From positions 124,001-188,000 of the forward strand of contig NZ_JARVSF010000013.1 of the NCBI RefSeq assembly GCF_030209355.1: DNA of 64,000 nt, given 5' to 3'. A program made the translations under genes and the position numbers. Within the stretch, counting starts at the first letter, position 1, and each line of letters opens with the position of its first letter. Of the stretch, positions 24,132 through 33,372 are shown piece by piece. This DNA is from Pseudarthrobacter sp. fls2-241-R2A-127 (GTDB taxonomy: Bacteria > Actinomycetota > Actinomycetes > Actinomycetales > Micrococcaceae). Under the pieces are notes generated by a model that worked only from the letters and a program-made list of their open reading frames with translations, did no database searches and was not told where the DNA came from.

Positions 24132-26288
24132 ATGGCTGGATGGAATGCTGACACGGCTGCCGGCCCAGTAGGGGCAGGGACCGTCACCCTGGTCGAGGAA
24201 ACCTCGTTCTGCATTTCTTTGCCCAATGGCGACATTCATCCCGAGCACCCGCATGGCCTGTTCGTGCAGGACACCCGATTCCTGTCCCGCTGGAACCTGA
24301 CAGTTAACAGTCATCCGCTTGAGTCCCTGGCTGCCGAGACGCGCGAGCCGTTCCGGGCCCTGTTTGCAGGTCGCGTTCCCCGTTCCGACGGATATGCGGA
24401 CAGCCCGCTGATCGTGGAGCGCCTGCGGGAAGTCGGCGCGGGTATTCAGGAGCGACTTACCGTACGCAATTATTCAACCAAACCCGTCGAATGCGCGATT
24501 TCCCTCGAGGTTGAAGCTGACTTCGCGGACCTTTTTGAAGTGAAGGAAGCCCGGATCCAGCGTGCGTGGGACGCAACCCGGTACGTGGATGGGGACCAGC
24601 TGACCATTTCCGGTGTCTGGCAAGGCATGCGAAAACGGGTGGTTATTCAGGCTCCGGGAGCAGAGGTGAAGCCGGAGGGGGTCACCTTTCTGGTATCTGT
24701 CCCACCGCAAGGGGACTGGAGCGCTGTCGTCAGTGCCCGGGTTGAGGTTGAAGGCTCTGGCCGGAGCGCCACCCTTGTCCACCCTGAGGGGGAGGAGTTG
24801 TCCCCCAGTGACCGGCGCCACAAGGAATGGGTTGCCAGGATTCCCGTCGTTCGCATGGGTAACCGATCCATTGAGCGGACGTTACGGCGGAGCTACGACG
24901 ACTTGGGTGCCCTCCGGATCGAGGATCCGGATCATCCCGAACGCGTTGTGGTGGCGGCAGGTGCGCCGTGGTTCATGACGCTCTTTGGCCGGGATTCCCT
25001 GTGGGCCTCGGAAATGGCGTTACCGGTGGATCCCTCACTGGCTTTGGGGACGCTGCAGACGCTGGCGGACCGGCAAGGAAGCGTCGTGGACCCACTGACG
25101 GAGGAGGAGCCCGGCAAGATCCTGCACGAAGTAAGGCTTAGCCTCAATGCCGGTTTGGCCCTTGGAGGCAAATCAGCCTACTACGGGAGCGTCGACGCGA
25201 CTCCGTTATTTGTGGATGTGCTCGGAGCCGTCAGCCGGTGGGGATTCGGTGCGGATATTATCGCCGGTTTGCTGCCCCACGCGGACCGCGCCCTGGAATG
25301 GATACGTCACTACGGGGACAAGGACGGCGACGGTTTCGTCGAGTATGAACGGCTCAACGACCAGGGCCTGATAAACCAAGGCTGGAAAGACTCCTGGGAC
25401 GGCATCAATTTTGCCGATGGAACACTTGCGGAGCCCCCGATCGCGCTCTGTGAAGTCCAGGCCTATGTCTATGCTGCGTATACCGCGCGTGCCTGGATGG
25501 CATACGACGCGGGCGACACGGCACGGGGAGATGATCTCGCCGATCGGGCGGCGGAACTGAAGCGGAGATTTAACGAGCAGTTCTGGATGCCGGACCGGGG
25601 GTACTATGCAATCGCACTCGACGGCAGGAAGCGACAGGTGGACGCGTGTGCTTCCAACATGGGCCACTGTCTGGTCTACGGACTCGTAGACGAGGACAAG
25701 GCTCCGCAGGTTGCCGAGCGGCTTATGTCTCCGGAGATGTTCAGCGGCTGGGGTATACGGACCTTGGCCAGCAACATGGGCGCATATAACCCGGCCAGCT
25801 ATCACAACGGCTCGGTATGGCCCCACGACAATGCAATCATCGCTGCCGGTCTGTTGCGATACGGCTTCGTGGCGGAAGCACAGCGCATTACCACTGCGAT
25901 ATTGGAAGCCGCCGAATTCTCGGGCGGGCGCTTGCCCGAGCTCTTCTGCGGCTTCAGCCGTGATCAGTTCGCCGAACCCGTACCTTATCCAACGGCGTGT
26001 TCGCCCCAGGCTTGGGCAGCAACGGCCCCGATCCTCCTGGTGACGAACCTGATGCGGTACGACGTTCATGTCTCCCGTCGGGGACTGTGGATGGATCCTG
26101 TGCTTCCGGAAGCCTATGGTGATCTGCACATCACCAACGCACCTGTTGGTGGCGGCCGGATCACCATCGACATCGATAGGTCCGGCCCCTCTATTCAGGG
26201 CCTGCCTGAGTGGATGGAATTTCGACGCGGACATCGGCCATGGATTACGGAACTGGTCGAACAGGCAGACCGCCGGCGACGGAAGTAG
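24132..26288 (+). CDS. amylo-alpha-1,6-glucosidase (glycogen debranching-type) protein
   Basis: A 718-residue protein with an N-terminal GDE_N_bis beta-sandwich domain (about 20-210, SFCISLPNGDIHPEHPHGLF, DTRFLSRWNL) and a C-terminal six-hairpin alpha/alpha barrel (FMTLFGRDSLWASEMAL, GWKDSWDGINF, NGSVWPHDNAIIAAGL). The barrel contains the acidic residues expected of the amylo-alpha-1,6-glucosidase group. It would hydrolyse branch-point or trehalose/glycogen-like glucosides in the cytosol. The start follows GGAGGAACCAGG. An upstream ATG at 24099 has no ribosome site. It stands alone with a 230-base upstream gap and is closed by a hairpin before the convergent cupin gene. Confidence 0.9.
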   Translation: MAGWNADTAAGPVGAGTVTLVEETSFCISLPNGDIHPEHPHGLFVQDTRFLSRWNLTVNSHPLESLAAETREPFRALFAGRVPRSDGYADSPLIVERLREVGAGIQERLTVRNYSTKPVECAISLEVEADFADLFEVKEARIQRAWDATRYVDGDQLTISGVWQGMRKRVVIQAPGAEVKPEGVTFLVSVPPQGDWSAVVSARVEVEGSGRSATLVHPEGEELSPSDRRHKEWVARIPVVRMGNRSIERTLRRSYDDLGALRIEDPDHPERVVVAAGAPWFMTLFGRDSLWASEMALPVDPSLALGTLQTLADRQGSVVDPLTEEEPGKILHEVRLSLNAGLALGGKSAYYGSVDATPLFVDVLGAVSRWGFGADIIAGLLPHADRALEWIRHYGDKDGDGFVEYERLNDQGLINQGWKDSWDGINFADGTLAEPPIALCEVQAYVYAAYTARAWMAYDAGDTARGDDLADRAAELKRRFNEQFWMPDRGYYAIALDGRKRQVDACASNMGHCLVYGLVDEDKAPQVAERLMSPEMFSGWGIRTLASNMGAYNPASYHNGSVWPHDNAIIAAGLLRYGFVAEAQRITTAILEAAEFSGGRLPELFCGFSRDQFAEPVPYPTACSPQAWAATAPILLVTNLMRYDVHVSRRGLWMDPVLPEAYGDLHITNAPVGGGRITIDIDRSGPSIQGLPEWMEFRRGHRPWITELVEQADRRRRK

Positions 26289-26421
26289 GCAGCCTGGCTG
26301 TCGTCAACACCCTCGATGTTACAGCGCCGCCATCCCCTCTGGGACGAAGCCGGCGAACAGTTAGATGATGACTTCTGGCACGCCTCCCGTTAGGCGCGGC
26401 GACTTGCCCAACGGGAGACGT

Positions 26422-26457
26422 GGCATGATGAGCGCTATCTTCAGCGCTCATCGTGCC
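26422..26457. terminator. hairpin between convergent genes
   Basis: GATGAGCGCT and AGCGCTCATC pair around ATCTTC, extended by GGCA and TGCC after one mismatch. It lies between the glycosidase (plus) and the cupin (minus), so it can end both transcripts. No long T tract is present. Confidence 0.6.
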
Positions 26458-26486
26458 CGCACTTCACATGGCGCCTACGCGCCCGC

Positions 26487-26882
26487 TCAGTGCTCCGGCC
26501 AGTAGTCGTAGACGTCACTGGTCCCACGCATGAATTCGATAAAGACGCAGTCCCTGTCCCCGACGGTCCATGCTTCATGCTCCGGCGGCAGCATCATAAG
26601 ATCTCCGGCTGAGAATTCCTCCTCGGATCCGGTACGCTGGCGCACCCCCAAACTGCCTTCCAGGATGTAGGCGACATGCGGCATAGGACACATATCCGTG
26701 TCGAGAATTCCGGTCTTGACCGCATCCTCCGTCACTGATGCCCCCACCGGAAAGCGGACGAGAACGGCGCTGGCCCCGTCAAGGGTCACCATCCTCTTCG
26801 TGATCCGCCCGATAGTGATGAGTTCGTAATTGTCCTCGTCGACAAAATTGGCCTTCTGCATGCGCGAGAGGTCTGTAGTCAT
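26487..26882 (-). CDS. small cupin-domain protein
   Basis: A 131-residue single-cupin protein. The cupin strands are visible as PHVAYILEGSLGVRQRTGSE, EFSAGDLMMLPPEHEAWTVG and CVFIEFMRGTS. Metal ligands are weak: PHVAY keeps one histidine and EHEAW supplies another. Such proteins can be isomerases, dioxygenase-like or simply ligand-binding. GAAGGAG lies 15 bases upstream of the ATG, rather far. It is a single gene convergent with the glycosidase. Function unknown. Confidence 0.8.
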   Translation of the reverse strand: MTTDLSRMQKANFVDEDNYELITIGRITKRMVTLDGASAVLVRFPVGASVTEDAVKTGILDTDMCPMPHVAYILEGSLGVRQRTGSEEEFSAGDLMMLPPEHEAWTVGDRDCVFIEFMRGTSDVYDYWPEH

Positions 26883-27050
26883 AGTTCTTCGTCTACTCCT
26901 TCGTGGTTTAAGGCGTCAGCAGTGACGCCTTGCTTCAATTCAGCGCCCTGCTCTGTAGACCGGACAAGTACGAAAGCTGTACCGCCCCCGATACTGAACA
27001 CACTGTTCCACGCAGTTGCCCTCTCCAGGGCGGAATATCCGACGACGTCC

Positions 27051-27389
27051 CTAAAGCCGGATTGTCAGGACCAGAGCCAGCGAAACAAACCCTGCAACCA
27101 ATGTCGAGGCGCCAAGAGCGGCCGGAAGGAAGCCGTCGGCGGCCCGGGCAGGTGGCCCGTCCGGGGCTGTGAGAATTTGATGGTGCTGGAGGTATCGCCG
27201 ACGGACCACAAACAGTAAGAGCACGGACTCCAGAACGCCCGCCACACCCAACAGCAGTGACCAGGGCCCCAGGATGGGCGGAAGGACCTTCATGGCGACG
27301 AGGGAGCCTGCGAGGAACGCAAGACAGGTCCGTTGCCAGGCCAGACCCGTGCGCTCCGGTTGGAGACCGGGATCGAAGAGCCCGGTCAC
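27051..27389 (-). CDS. DUF202 membrane protein
   Basis: A 112-residue small membrane protein of the DUF202 type. It has the N-terminal signature GLQPERTGLAWQRTCLA followed by three hydrophobic segments. The GTG start at 27389 overlaps the stop of the upstream DUF202 gene by four bases (GTGA). The longer frame reaching back to 27656 is an overlap artefact. The two DUF202 genes are a tandem pair. Function of the family is unknown. Confidence 0.82.
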   Translation of the reverse strand: MTGLFDPGLQPERTGLAWQRTCLAFLAGSLVAMKVLPPILGPWSLLLGVAGVLESVLLLFVVRRRYLQHHQILTAPDGPPARAADGFLPAALGASTLVAGFVSLALVLTIRL

Positions 27390-27751
27390 TTCAGAACGAT
27401 TCCAATCAGAACCAGGACCGCAACCGCTACCAGCAGAACAGTCAGGGGGAGCGAGAGGATCGTCGGGGGAAGGGGTGAACTCTTCCGCAGGGCCTGTTCC
27501 GTCCTCGTCCACCCGCCCCAGGCCTGGATGGCCGACATGATCCCGCTGAGGATCAGCAGGATGGACGCAGAGAGCCGGTACCCGGGATGGATGCCGAGGC
27601 CCAGTGCCTCGAGAGCGACCCCGCCGGCGAGTAAAGCCAGTGCGGTGCGGATCCACGCCAGGAAGGTGCGTTCATTAGCGAGGCTGAACCGTGGGTCCGG
27701 TTCATCTCCCTGGCTGAAGACTCTTTTGGGAAAGCGATTGAGCTCAGCCAA
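27386..27751 (-). CDS. DUF202 (YidH-like) membrane protein
   Basis: A 121-residue DUF202 protein with the conserved SLANERTFLAWIRTALALLAGG motif region (key residues ERTFLAWIRT) and three hydrophobic helices. It is the YidH-like partner of the second DUF202 gene, which overlaps its stop by four bases. Its start overlaps the end of the PPOX gene by eight bases, so the three genes form a tight operon. No function is known for the family. Confidence 0.88.
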   Translation of the reverse strand: MAELNRFPKRVFSQGDEPDPRFSLANERTFLAWIRTALALLAGGVALEALGLGIHPGYRLSASILLILSGIMSAIQAWGGWTRTEQALRKSSPLPPTILSLPLTVLLVAVAVLVLIGIVLK

Positions 27752-28187
27752 CTGTCTCGCCTTCTCCGGCTTTGTTGATGCGGAACATCGCGTTGGAGTG
27801 TTCGGTCCATTCGTCGATGCGGACCCTCACTGCCGTGCGCGGGTTGCGGATCGCGTAGGGCGCACCGAAGTAGTGGGTGGTCATGGCATCGATGATCTGG
27901 AGGTCCTTGTCGTCGAAGAATTCAACGGCGGTTCCCAGAACGGTGACGGCCTCTGTCCAGTCGTCGTTCTTGAGCACGGTGAGGGACATGCGGGGGTCTT
28001 CTCGCAGGTGCTGGAGCCGGCCGCCGCGGGAATTTCCGGAAGCGATGCTCAGGAGGATGTGCCCGGCATCTTCGGCGAGATAGACGATCTGGACGCTGAC
28101 AGGGCGCCCGTCGGAGGCGACCGTGGACATGACTGCAGGATTGGGTTGGGAGATGAAGTCGTACATGTGCTGGGGGAGAGCGGGCAT
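27744..28187 (-). CDS. PPOX-class FMN/F420-binding split-barrel protein
   Basis: A 147-residue pyridoxamine 5'-phosphate oxidase-like split barrel. It shows the entry strand NPAVMSTVASDGRPVSVQIV, the cofactor loop SIASGNSRGGRLQHLREDPR and the C-terminal strand AVRVRIDEW. These match the PPOX class that often uses F420 or FMN to reduce small molecules. The start at 28187 gives the family N terminus MPALPQHMYDFISQPNPAVM. The frame is open another 142 codons upstream, but that part overlaps the TetR gene in a different frame and has low-complexity composition. Confidence 0.85.
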   Translation of the reverse strand: MPALPQHMYDFISQPNPAVMSTVASDGRPVSVQIVYLAEDAGHILLSIASGNSRGGRLQHLREDPRMSLTVLKNDDWTEAVTVLGTAVEFFDDKDLQIIDAMTTHYFGAPYAIRNPRTAVRVRIDEWTEHSNAMFRINKAGEGETVG

Positions 28188-28284
28188 GAGGGGGCGCCTT
28201 TCAGGGTGGGAACGGGTACGCCAGAATGCCCCGCACGCTCGACTGGTACGCGCGGCGGGCAACTGGGCCTGGCAGGTGCTGTGG

Positions 28285-28926
28285 TTACTGCTGAGAGTTT
28301 CCCCAGGTAGCACGAAGCTGGTCAAGGTACACCCGGAGCTCCGCGACCATTGACATGCTGTGCGGTTCGGCCACCCATTGCTGCTGGAGCCCGTCAAGCA
28401 CGGCGATGGTGTTGCGGACGATGGCTTCAACGGGGGCGTCCGGGAGGATCTCGCCCGTTCGCTTGCCGTCCTCGATGGCTTGGGTGAGCCATTCCCGGGT
28501 GCTGCGGTAGTGATCGAGCATCCATTGGTTTGCCGGGTGTTTGGCTTCGGTGGCTTCTGCCGAGATCCGGACGAACAGGCCGATCCACTCCGGCCGGGTG
28601 GAGTTGCGGGCAACGAGGGCGACGAGCGAGTCGAAGGCCGCCCATCCCATGGGTGCCGCGCCTTCTCCGAAGAGGAATTCGCTGTCTTCCTTTTCCCGCT
28701 GTTCGAGCACCGCAGTGAGCAGGGCGGTCTTGTTGGGGAAATGGTGGAGGAGGCCTGACTGGGACAGCCCGGTCCGGAGTGCTACCTCGGCGATGGAGGA
28801 CTTGTTGTACCCGCTGGTCGAGAACAGCTCAATCGCCGCCTGGATGGCCTTGGCCCGGGCGATGTCGCCGGCCTTTTCCGTGCGGTTCCGCTCGCGTTCA
28901 ATGCGGTAGCCGGGTGGGTAAGACAT
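28285..28926 (-). CDS. TetR-family transcriptional regulator
   Basis: A 213-residue TetR regulator. The N-terminal helix-turn-helix is at about residues 30-75 (AAIELFSTSGYNKSSIAEVA, GLSQSGLLHHFPNKTALLTA) and the C-terminal ligand domain follows. It starts three bases after the beta-glucosidase stop, with GGAG inside the end of that gene, so it is co-transcribed with the glucosidase. The two matched 8-6-8 operators upstream of the glucosidase are its probable sites, making it a repressor of both divergent units. The ligand is probably a glycoside or sugar, by context. Confidence 0.92.
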   Translation of the reverse strand: MSYPPGYRIERERNRTEKAGDIARAKAIQAAIELFSTSGYNKSSIAEVALRTGLSQSGLLHHFPNKTALLTAVLEQREKEDSEFLFGEGAAPMGWAAFDSLVALVARNSTRPEWIGLFVRISAEATEAKHPANQWMLDHYRSTREWLTQAIEDGKRTGEILPDAPVEAIVRNTIAVLDGLQQQWVAEPHSMSMVAELRVYLDQLRATWGNSQQ

Positions 28927-28929
28927 GCC

Positions 28930-31386
28930 TTAGGACTCCTGTCCGTTTTCGAGCGGAACCGTGATGCGGGGATCGCCGAGGCCACGCGCAATCACGATTG
29001 AACCGCCGGAGAGCGGCAGCCATATGTGTTCTTCCACGTCCCAGATCCGCTGGGTTCGGAGATCACACTCAACCTGAACAGTAGCGCTCTGCCCGGGATC
29101 GAGGGAAACCTGTGCCCATCCGATAAGACGTGCAGGCTGATCCTCGCCGGCGGGGACGCGGTAGACCTGCACGGTTTCCCTGCCGGAACGCTGACCTGTG
29201 TTGGTCAGGGCCACGGCAACGGCTTTAACCCCCGTCCCGTCCTGCCCGGTGATGTGCGCTGAGGTGTAGTCCCAGGAAGTGTAGCCGAGGCCGTGGCCGA
29301 ACCAGAACAAGGGCTGTGTCCCGGATTGGTGCCATCCTCGGTAGCCTACTCGCGGCCCTTCCGCGTACTCGAGACGCCCGTCGGTGGGCATGGTCCCCCA
29401 GGCCGGCCCTTCGCCGTCACGGGCGGGGAAGGTGGTAACGAGTCGCCCCGACGGTTCGATGTCACCGGTCAGCGCTGCAGCGACTGCGTCTCCTGCTTCC
29501 TGCCCGGGGAGCCCGGCGAAGAGCACGGCGTCGACATTATCAAGCCAGGGCATGAGGACCGGTGTGGCGGCGTTCACGATGACGACAGTACGCCGTGCGA
29601 CGGCGGCGACGGCGGCCACGAGGGCGTCCTGGTCGCCGGGCAATGCCAGCGTTTTCTTGTCCTGGCCTTCGGTTTCCTGTTCCTGGGTGTTGCCGACGAC
29701 GACAATGGCAGTGTCAGCCGATGCCGCTGCCACCACGGCCTCACGGATCGCGGCGGCGGCGGGGCGGGCGGCCGCTGTGACGACGAGCCCGATGATTCTC
29801 ATTTCGAAGTGGGGCCCGGTGGTGGCGGTAATCCTGGCGCCGGCTTCCAAGGGCACCACTGCGACGTGGCTCTTGGGCCGGTGAAGGCCGCCGCCGGGAC
29901 CATCATGCGGGGTTACGGCGAACGTCTCGTGGTGGCCGGGCGCCGTCACGGTCCATTGGCCGGGTCCGATCACGCCGACGCGCATCCGGGCCGGTGACGA
30001 CATGGCGACGTCGGCCGAGAGCTCGATCCTGACCGCATTTGCGAGCCAACCATCGTCAGCTACTTCAAGTTCGGCTACGTCAAAGTGGCGGGACTCAATG
30101 ACGTTGCCCTGCTCGTCGAGAGCGCGGACCCGCATCCCGGGAGTGCCGTTTTCGGGATCGCGCACAGTCGAGGCAGGCGCGGCCACCATTCGCGTCCTGG
30201 TTTCCACCCCGTCCACGATCGTGGCCCCCGGGCCGAGCGCGGACGTAAGGCCATCTGCGATGCTCACAATGTGCGGCGGGCGGACCCGGGCGGAGCCGCC
30301 GCCCTGGGCGACGGTGTCAGTAGCGTGGCGACCGATCACGGCCACGGTCCCCGTTTCGTTGGCGAGCGGAAGGGTGGCGTTGTCATTCTTGAGCACTGCC
30401 ATGCCCTGGGCAGCGATCCTTCGCAGCTGTTCGCGGCGGACTCCGCTGTCGGGCCGGGCAATGTCAGCGGGCCAGTCACGCCGTGTGCCGAAGGCGCCGA
30501 CCCGGGCGGCAAGAATCAGTAACCGGCGAACGTGGTCATCGATGGCTTCTTCGGGGACGTCGCCGGAACGCACGGCTTTCTCCAGGGATGTGCTCCAGAC
30601 CGTTTCGGGCCCGGGCATCACCAGGTCCAGGCCGGCGTTCGCGCTTTCCGCGGCCGTCTTTGTGGCGAACCAGTCGGACATGACAAGCCCGTCAAAGCCC
30701 CACTCTTTTTTCAGAATGTCATTGAGGAGCTCATCGTGCTCCGTGGCGGTGACGCCGTTTACGCCGTTGTAGGAGGCCATCACGGTCCACGGCTGCGCGT
30801 CGTGATTCACGATTTCGAACGGCAGCAGGTAAAGCTCCCGCAGGGTCTGTTCGTCAACGACGCAGTCAACAGTGGTGCGCTGTATTTCGGATTCGTTGGC
30901 GAGGAAATGTTTCGGGGACGCTCCGATGCCCCGGCTCTGGAGGGAGCGGACATAGGCGGCCGCGAGGACACCGGTGAGGTACGGGTCCTCACTGAAGCAC
31001 TCGAAGAGGCGACCACCCAGGGGAGTGCGGTGGAGGTTGATCGTGGGGCCCAGGACGATGTGGGTCTGCTGGTCCATGGCTTCCTCTGCCAGAAGTGCGC
31101 CGACCTCGTCGAGCACGCCAGAGTTCCACGTCTGCGCCAGCAGTGTGGCGTTCGGCAGCAGGCAGCTCTCGCGACCACCGACAACTTCTTCACCACGCAC
31201 ACCGGTCGGGCCATCAGACATGACAATCTCGTCCAAGCCAATGGAAGCATCACCCCAGAGGCTGAACATCTTTGCACCGGAAAGCAGCCGGATCTTTCCT
31301 GTCAGGTCAAGGGACTGCACCGCTTCATCTATGAAGTCCGACTGCACGCCGGACACGACAGGAAGATCAGTGGCAGGAACGCTCAT
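28930..31386 (-). CDS. glycoside hydrolase family 3 beta-glucosidase
   Basis: An 818-residue GH3 enzyme, cytosolic (no signal peptide), that releases glucose or another sugar from beta-glycosides. Domains: (beta/alpha)8 barrel (about 15-290) with the nucleophile aspartate in GFDGLVMSDWFATK; the GH3 C-terminal sandwich with GLPGQEAGDAVAAALTGD; an inserted PA14-like stretch near 400-520; and a terminal fibronectin-III-like domain (HITGQDGTGVKAVAVALTN). The ATG follows AAGGAGTCTTCCG. It shares a transcript with the TetR gene and diverges from the sugar transporter, so import and hydrolysis of one glycoside is the likely job. Confidence 0.95.
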   Translation of the reverse strand: MSVPATDLPVVSGVQSDFIDEAVQSLDLTGKIRLLSGAKMFSLWGDASIGLDEIVMSDGPTGVRGEEVVGGRESCLLPNATLLAQTWNSGVLDEVGALLAEEAMDQQTHIVLGPTINLHRTPLGGRLFECFSEDPYLTGVLAAAYVRSLQSRGIGASPKHFLANESEIQRTTVDCVVDEQTLRELYLLPFEIVNHDAQPWTVMASYNGVNGVTATEHDELLNDILKKEWGFDGLVMSDWFATKTAAESANAGLDLVMPGPETVWSTSLEKAVRSGDVPEEAIDDHVRRLLILAARVGAFGTRRDWPADIARPDSGVRREQLRRIAAQGMAVLKNDNATLPLANETGTVAVIGRHATDTVAQGGGSARVRPPHIVSIADGLTSALGPGATIVDGVETRTRMVAAPASTVRDPENGTPGMRVRALDEQGNVIESRHFDVAELEVADDGWLANAVRIELSADVAMSSPARMRVGVIGPGQWTVTAPGHHETFAVTPHDGPGGGLHRPKSHVAVVPLEAGARITATTGPHFEMRIIGLVVTAAARPAAAAIREAVVAAASADTAIVVVGNTQEQETEGQDKKTLALPGDQDALVAAVAAVARRTVVIVNAATPVLMPWLDNVDAVLFAGLPGQEAGDAVAAALTGDIEPSGRLVTTFPARDGEGPAWGTMPTDGRLEYAEGPRVGYRGWHQSGTQPLFWFGHGLGYTSWDYTSAHITGQDGTGVKAVAVALTNTGQRSGRETVQVYRVPAGEDQPARLIGWAQVSLDPGQSATVQVECDLRTQRIWDVEEHIWLPLSGGSIVIARGLGDPRITVPLENGQES

Positions 31387-31467
31387 CGGAAGACTCCTTC
31401 GTCAGGAAAGTGGCGAATTTCGGGACTGGTGCCCCTTCTGTTGTGCTTCGAATCACAACGATAGCAC

Positions 31468-31489
31468 GCCGACCGACTACACGGTCGGT
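31468..31489. promoter_or_regulatory. TetR-type operator 1 (GCCGACCG-N6-CGGTCGGT)
   Basis: An inverted repeat of two eight-base arms with a six-base spacer; one arm position deviates from symmetry. It matches operator 2 in arm sequence and spacing. It sits about 80 bases upstream of the glucosidase start. Confidence 0.7.
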
Positions 31490-31529
31490 AACACAAGCTT
31501 TGCGCGACGAAAAAGTAACGATTTGATAA

Positions 31530-31551
31530 ACCGACCGCATACTCGGTCGGT
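31530..31551. promoter_or_regulatory. TetR-type operator 2 (ACCGACCG-N6-CGGTCGGT)
   Basis: A perfect eight-base inverted repeat with a six-base spacer, 62 bases (about six helical turns) centre-to-centre from operator 1 and about 68 bases before the transporter start. Both operators probably bind the TetR protein encoded beyond the glucosidase. Confidence 0.75.
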
Positions 31552-31618
31552 CTGCGGTACTGTGGTTCCTATCACACGGGCTACGTCTGGCCCGCCTCCC
31601 CTCTCCCAATAGAAAGCA

Positions 31619-32914
31619 ATGAGACCCATGGTTGTGTCTGATTCTGCTGCAGGACCCGAAGCGCCCAACTCGTTGTCCTACGCTCCCGTCCCCGTCGAAA
31701 AGGCCCAGGCCAGTGTCATCACAACGATGGTGCTCGCGCGGCTGGGACTGATGATTGCCCTTTTTATGCCCATCGTCGCCGGCATGACACTCAAGGTGCA
31801 GTCTCTGGTTCCGGGACCGGACGTTGCCGCCACACTGGGCACCGTCATCTCCATGGGCGCGTTCGCAGCCCTCCTCTTCGACCCCGTTTTTGGCCGCCTT
31901 AGCGACCGCACCGTCGGACGTTTCGGCCGCCGCCGTCCCTGGCTGGTTGCCGGAGCTTTGGGACTCCTGGCATGCCTGGCCGTCATCGCCACGGCCCCGA
32001 ATGCCGTAGTGCTGGGCATCGGCTGGTTCTTCGCGCAGGCTCTCGGCAACGCGGCGGTCGCTGCACATACGGCGACCCTGGCAGACCAGGTACCCCAGTG
32101 GCAGCGAGGCAAAGTAAGCGGCATGATCGGCATTGCTTCCCAGGCAGCCTCCCTCGGCGCAGCCTATTCGGCAAGCCTTTTCGGGCAGAACATGCTCCTA
32201 CTCTTCCTGGTCCCCGGCGTCCTCGCCCTGGTGCTGGTCCTTGTCTTCGCCTTCGTACTGCCGGACCGGCCAATGGAGCGCCGCCCTGCCTCAGAAGGCG
32301 GGTTGCGGACCGCCCTGAAGACCTTCTGGGTAAACCCCCGCAAGAACCCCGACTTCGCGTTCGCCTGGGTCTCCCGCTTCCTCGTCGTCCTGGCGATGTT
32401 TATGTTCGTCACCTTCCGCCTCCTGTACCTACAGCAGGATCTGGGCCTGTCCAAACAGGATGCGGCCGGCGCACTGGCAACCGGCGTTCTCATCTACACG
32501 CTCGCCTTGGTTACGGCCGGCCAGATTGCCGGATGGATCTCCGACAGGCTAGGGCGGCGGAAAGTCTTCATTTGGACCTCGGCCATAATCTTCGGCATCG
32601 GCACCTGGATGCTCACTGCGGCCGACTCCACCAGTGGGTTCTACTGGGCGGAACTGGTCATCGGCATTGGCTTTGGCATCTACATCGCTGTTGACCTCGC
32701 CCTCGTCATCGATGTCCTTCCGAATCCTGATGACACAGCGAAGGACCTCGGCGTATTCAACATCGCCATGACAGGTCCGCAGACACTCGCCCCGGCGGTC
32801 TCGGCAGCCCTGGTTACCATGGGTGGTGGCCGTTACGACCTCCTGCTCGCCGTAGCGGCCGGGATCGCCCTGTTGGGGGCACTGACGATCCTCCCCGTGA
32901 AGAAAGTACGGTGA
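31619..32914 (+). CDS. MFS / GPH-type sugar transporter
   Basis: A 431-residue major facilitator protein with about 12 transmembrane helices. The loop 2-3 signature DPVFGRLSDRTVGRFGRRRP is of the glycoside-pentoside-hexuronide type, and a related loop WISDRLGRRKVF is in the second half. It would import a glycoside by proton or sodium symport for the divergent GH3 enzyme. The ATG at 31619 follows AGAAAGCA; an ATG three codons later is possible. The two operators lie directly upstream and a terminator hairpin follows 80 bases after the stop. Confidence 0.9.
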   Translation: MRPMVVSDSAAGPEAPNSLSYAPVPVEKAQASVITTMVLARLGLMIALFMPIVAGMTLKVQSLVPGPDVAATLGTVISMGAFAALLFDPVFGRLSDRTVGRFGRRRPWLVAGALGLLACLAVIATAPNAVVLGIGWFFAQALGNAAVAAHTATLADQVPQWQRGKVSGMIGIASQAASLGAAYSASLFGQNMLLLFLVPGVLALVLVLVFAFVLPDRPMERRPASEGGLRTALKTFWVNPRKNPDFAFAWVSRFLVVLAMFMFVTFRLLYLQQDLGLSKQDAAGALATGVLIYTLALVTAGQIAGWISDRLGRRKVFIWTSAIIFGIGTWMLTAADSTSGFYWAELVIGIGFGIYIAVDLALVIDVLPNPDDTAKDLGVFNIAMTGPQTLAPAVSAALVTMGGGRYDLLLAVAAGIALLGALTILPVKKVR

Positions 32915-32995
32915 CACTGTCCTTATGACTGGCCCCCGCATCGGGTCAGATGTGCCGAAGCAGGGGGACCTTCTTCGATGAACTAAGGAATGGGC

Positions 32996-33028
32996 AAGCG
33001 CCCGGCTGGGAAAGCCAGCCGGGCGCTT
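32996..33028. terminator. 14-bp hairpin after the sugar transporter
   Basis: AAGCGCCCGGCTGG pairs perfectly with CCAGCCGGGCGCTT around GAAAG. It follows the transporter gene by about 80 bases. There is no poly-T run after it. Confidence 0.65.
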
Positions 33029-33244
33029 CGTCATAACCGGTGTGTTGAGGAATCGTGCCGGCACCCGAAAGATCCGTAAAACCATCTCTCATCGAGGCCT
33101 GACCGGCGGACCATCCGAAGGTTGTCCATCGTGCACACGGTGGACCATGACACAAAGCGAAGATTGGCGCTGTGGCGACGCTGACCGAGCCTCTGTTGGC
33201 GTCGTTACGGAGGGCCGTTCCAGCCGGGCCACACTTTGCTTCCT

Positions 33245-33261
33245 ATACCCCTGGGGGGTAT
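33245..33261. promoter_or_regulatory. CsoR-type copper operator (ATACCCC-TGG-GGGGTAT)
   Basis: A perfect seven-base inverted repeat with a three-base spacer. Poly-C/poly-G arms flanked by ATA/TAT are the hallmark of CsoR/RcnR-family operators (TACCCC...GGGGTA). It lies about 110 bases upstream of the copper-chaperone-like gene, in the right place to mediate copper induction. No csoR gene is visible in the window. Confidence 0.7.
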
Positions 33262-33372
33262 GCTTTCAACTGTTGTCAGTGACATGGTATGTCCCGGCGT
33301 GTGCCCTGCACCGCCCCTCACAGCCCGTCAACCCCAGCGCCATTGATGCTTCGTCAAGGAATGGAAACTGGC

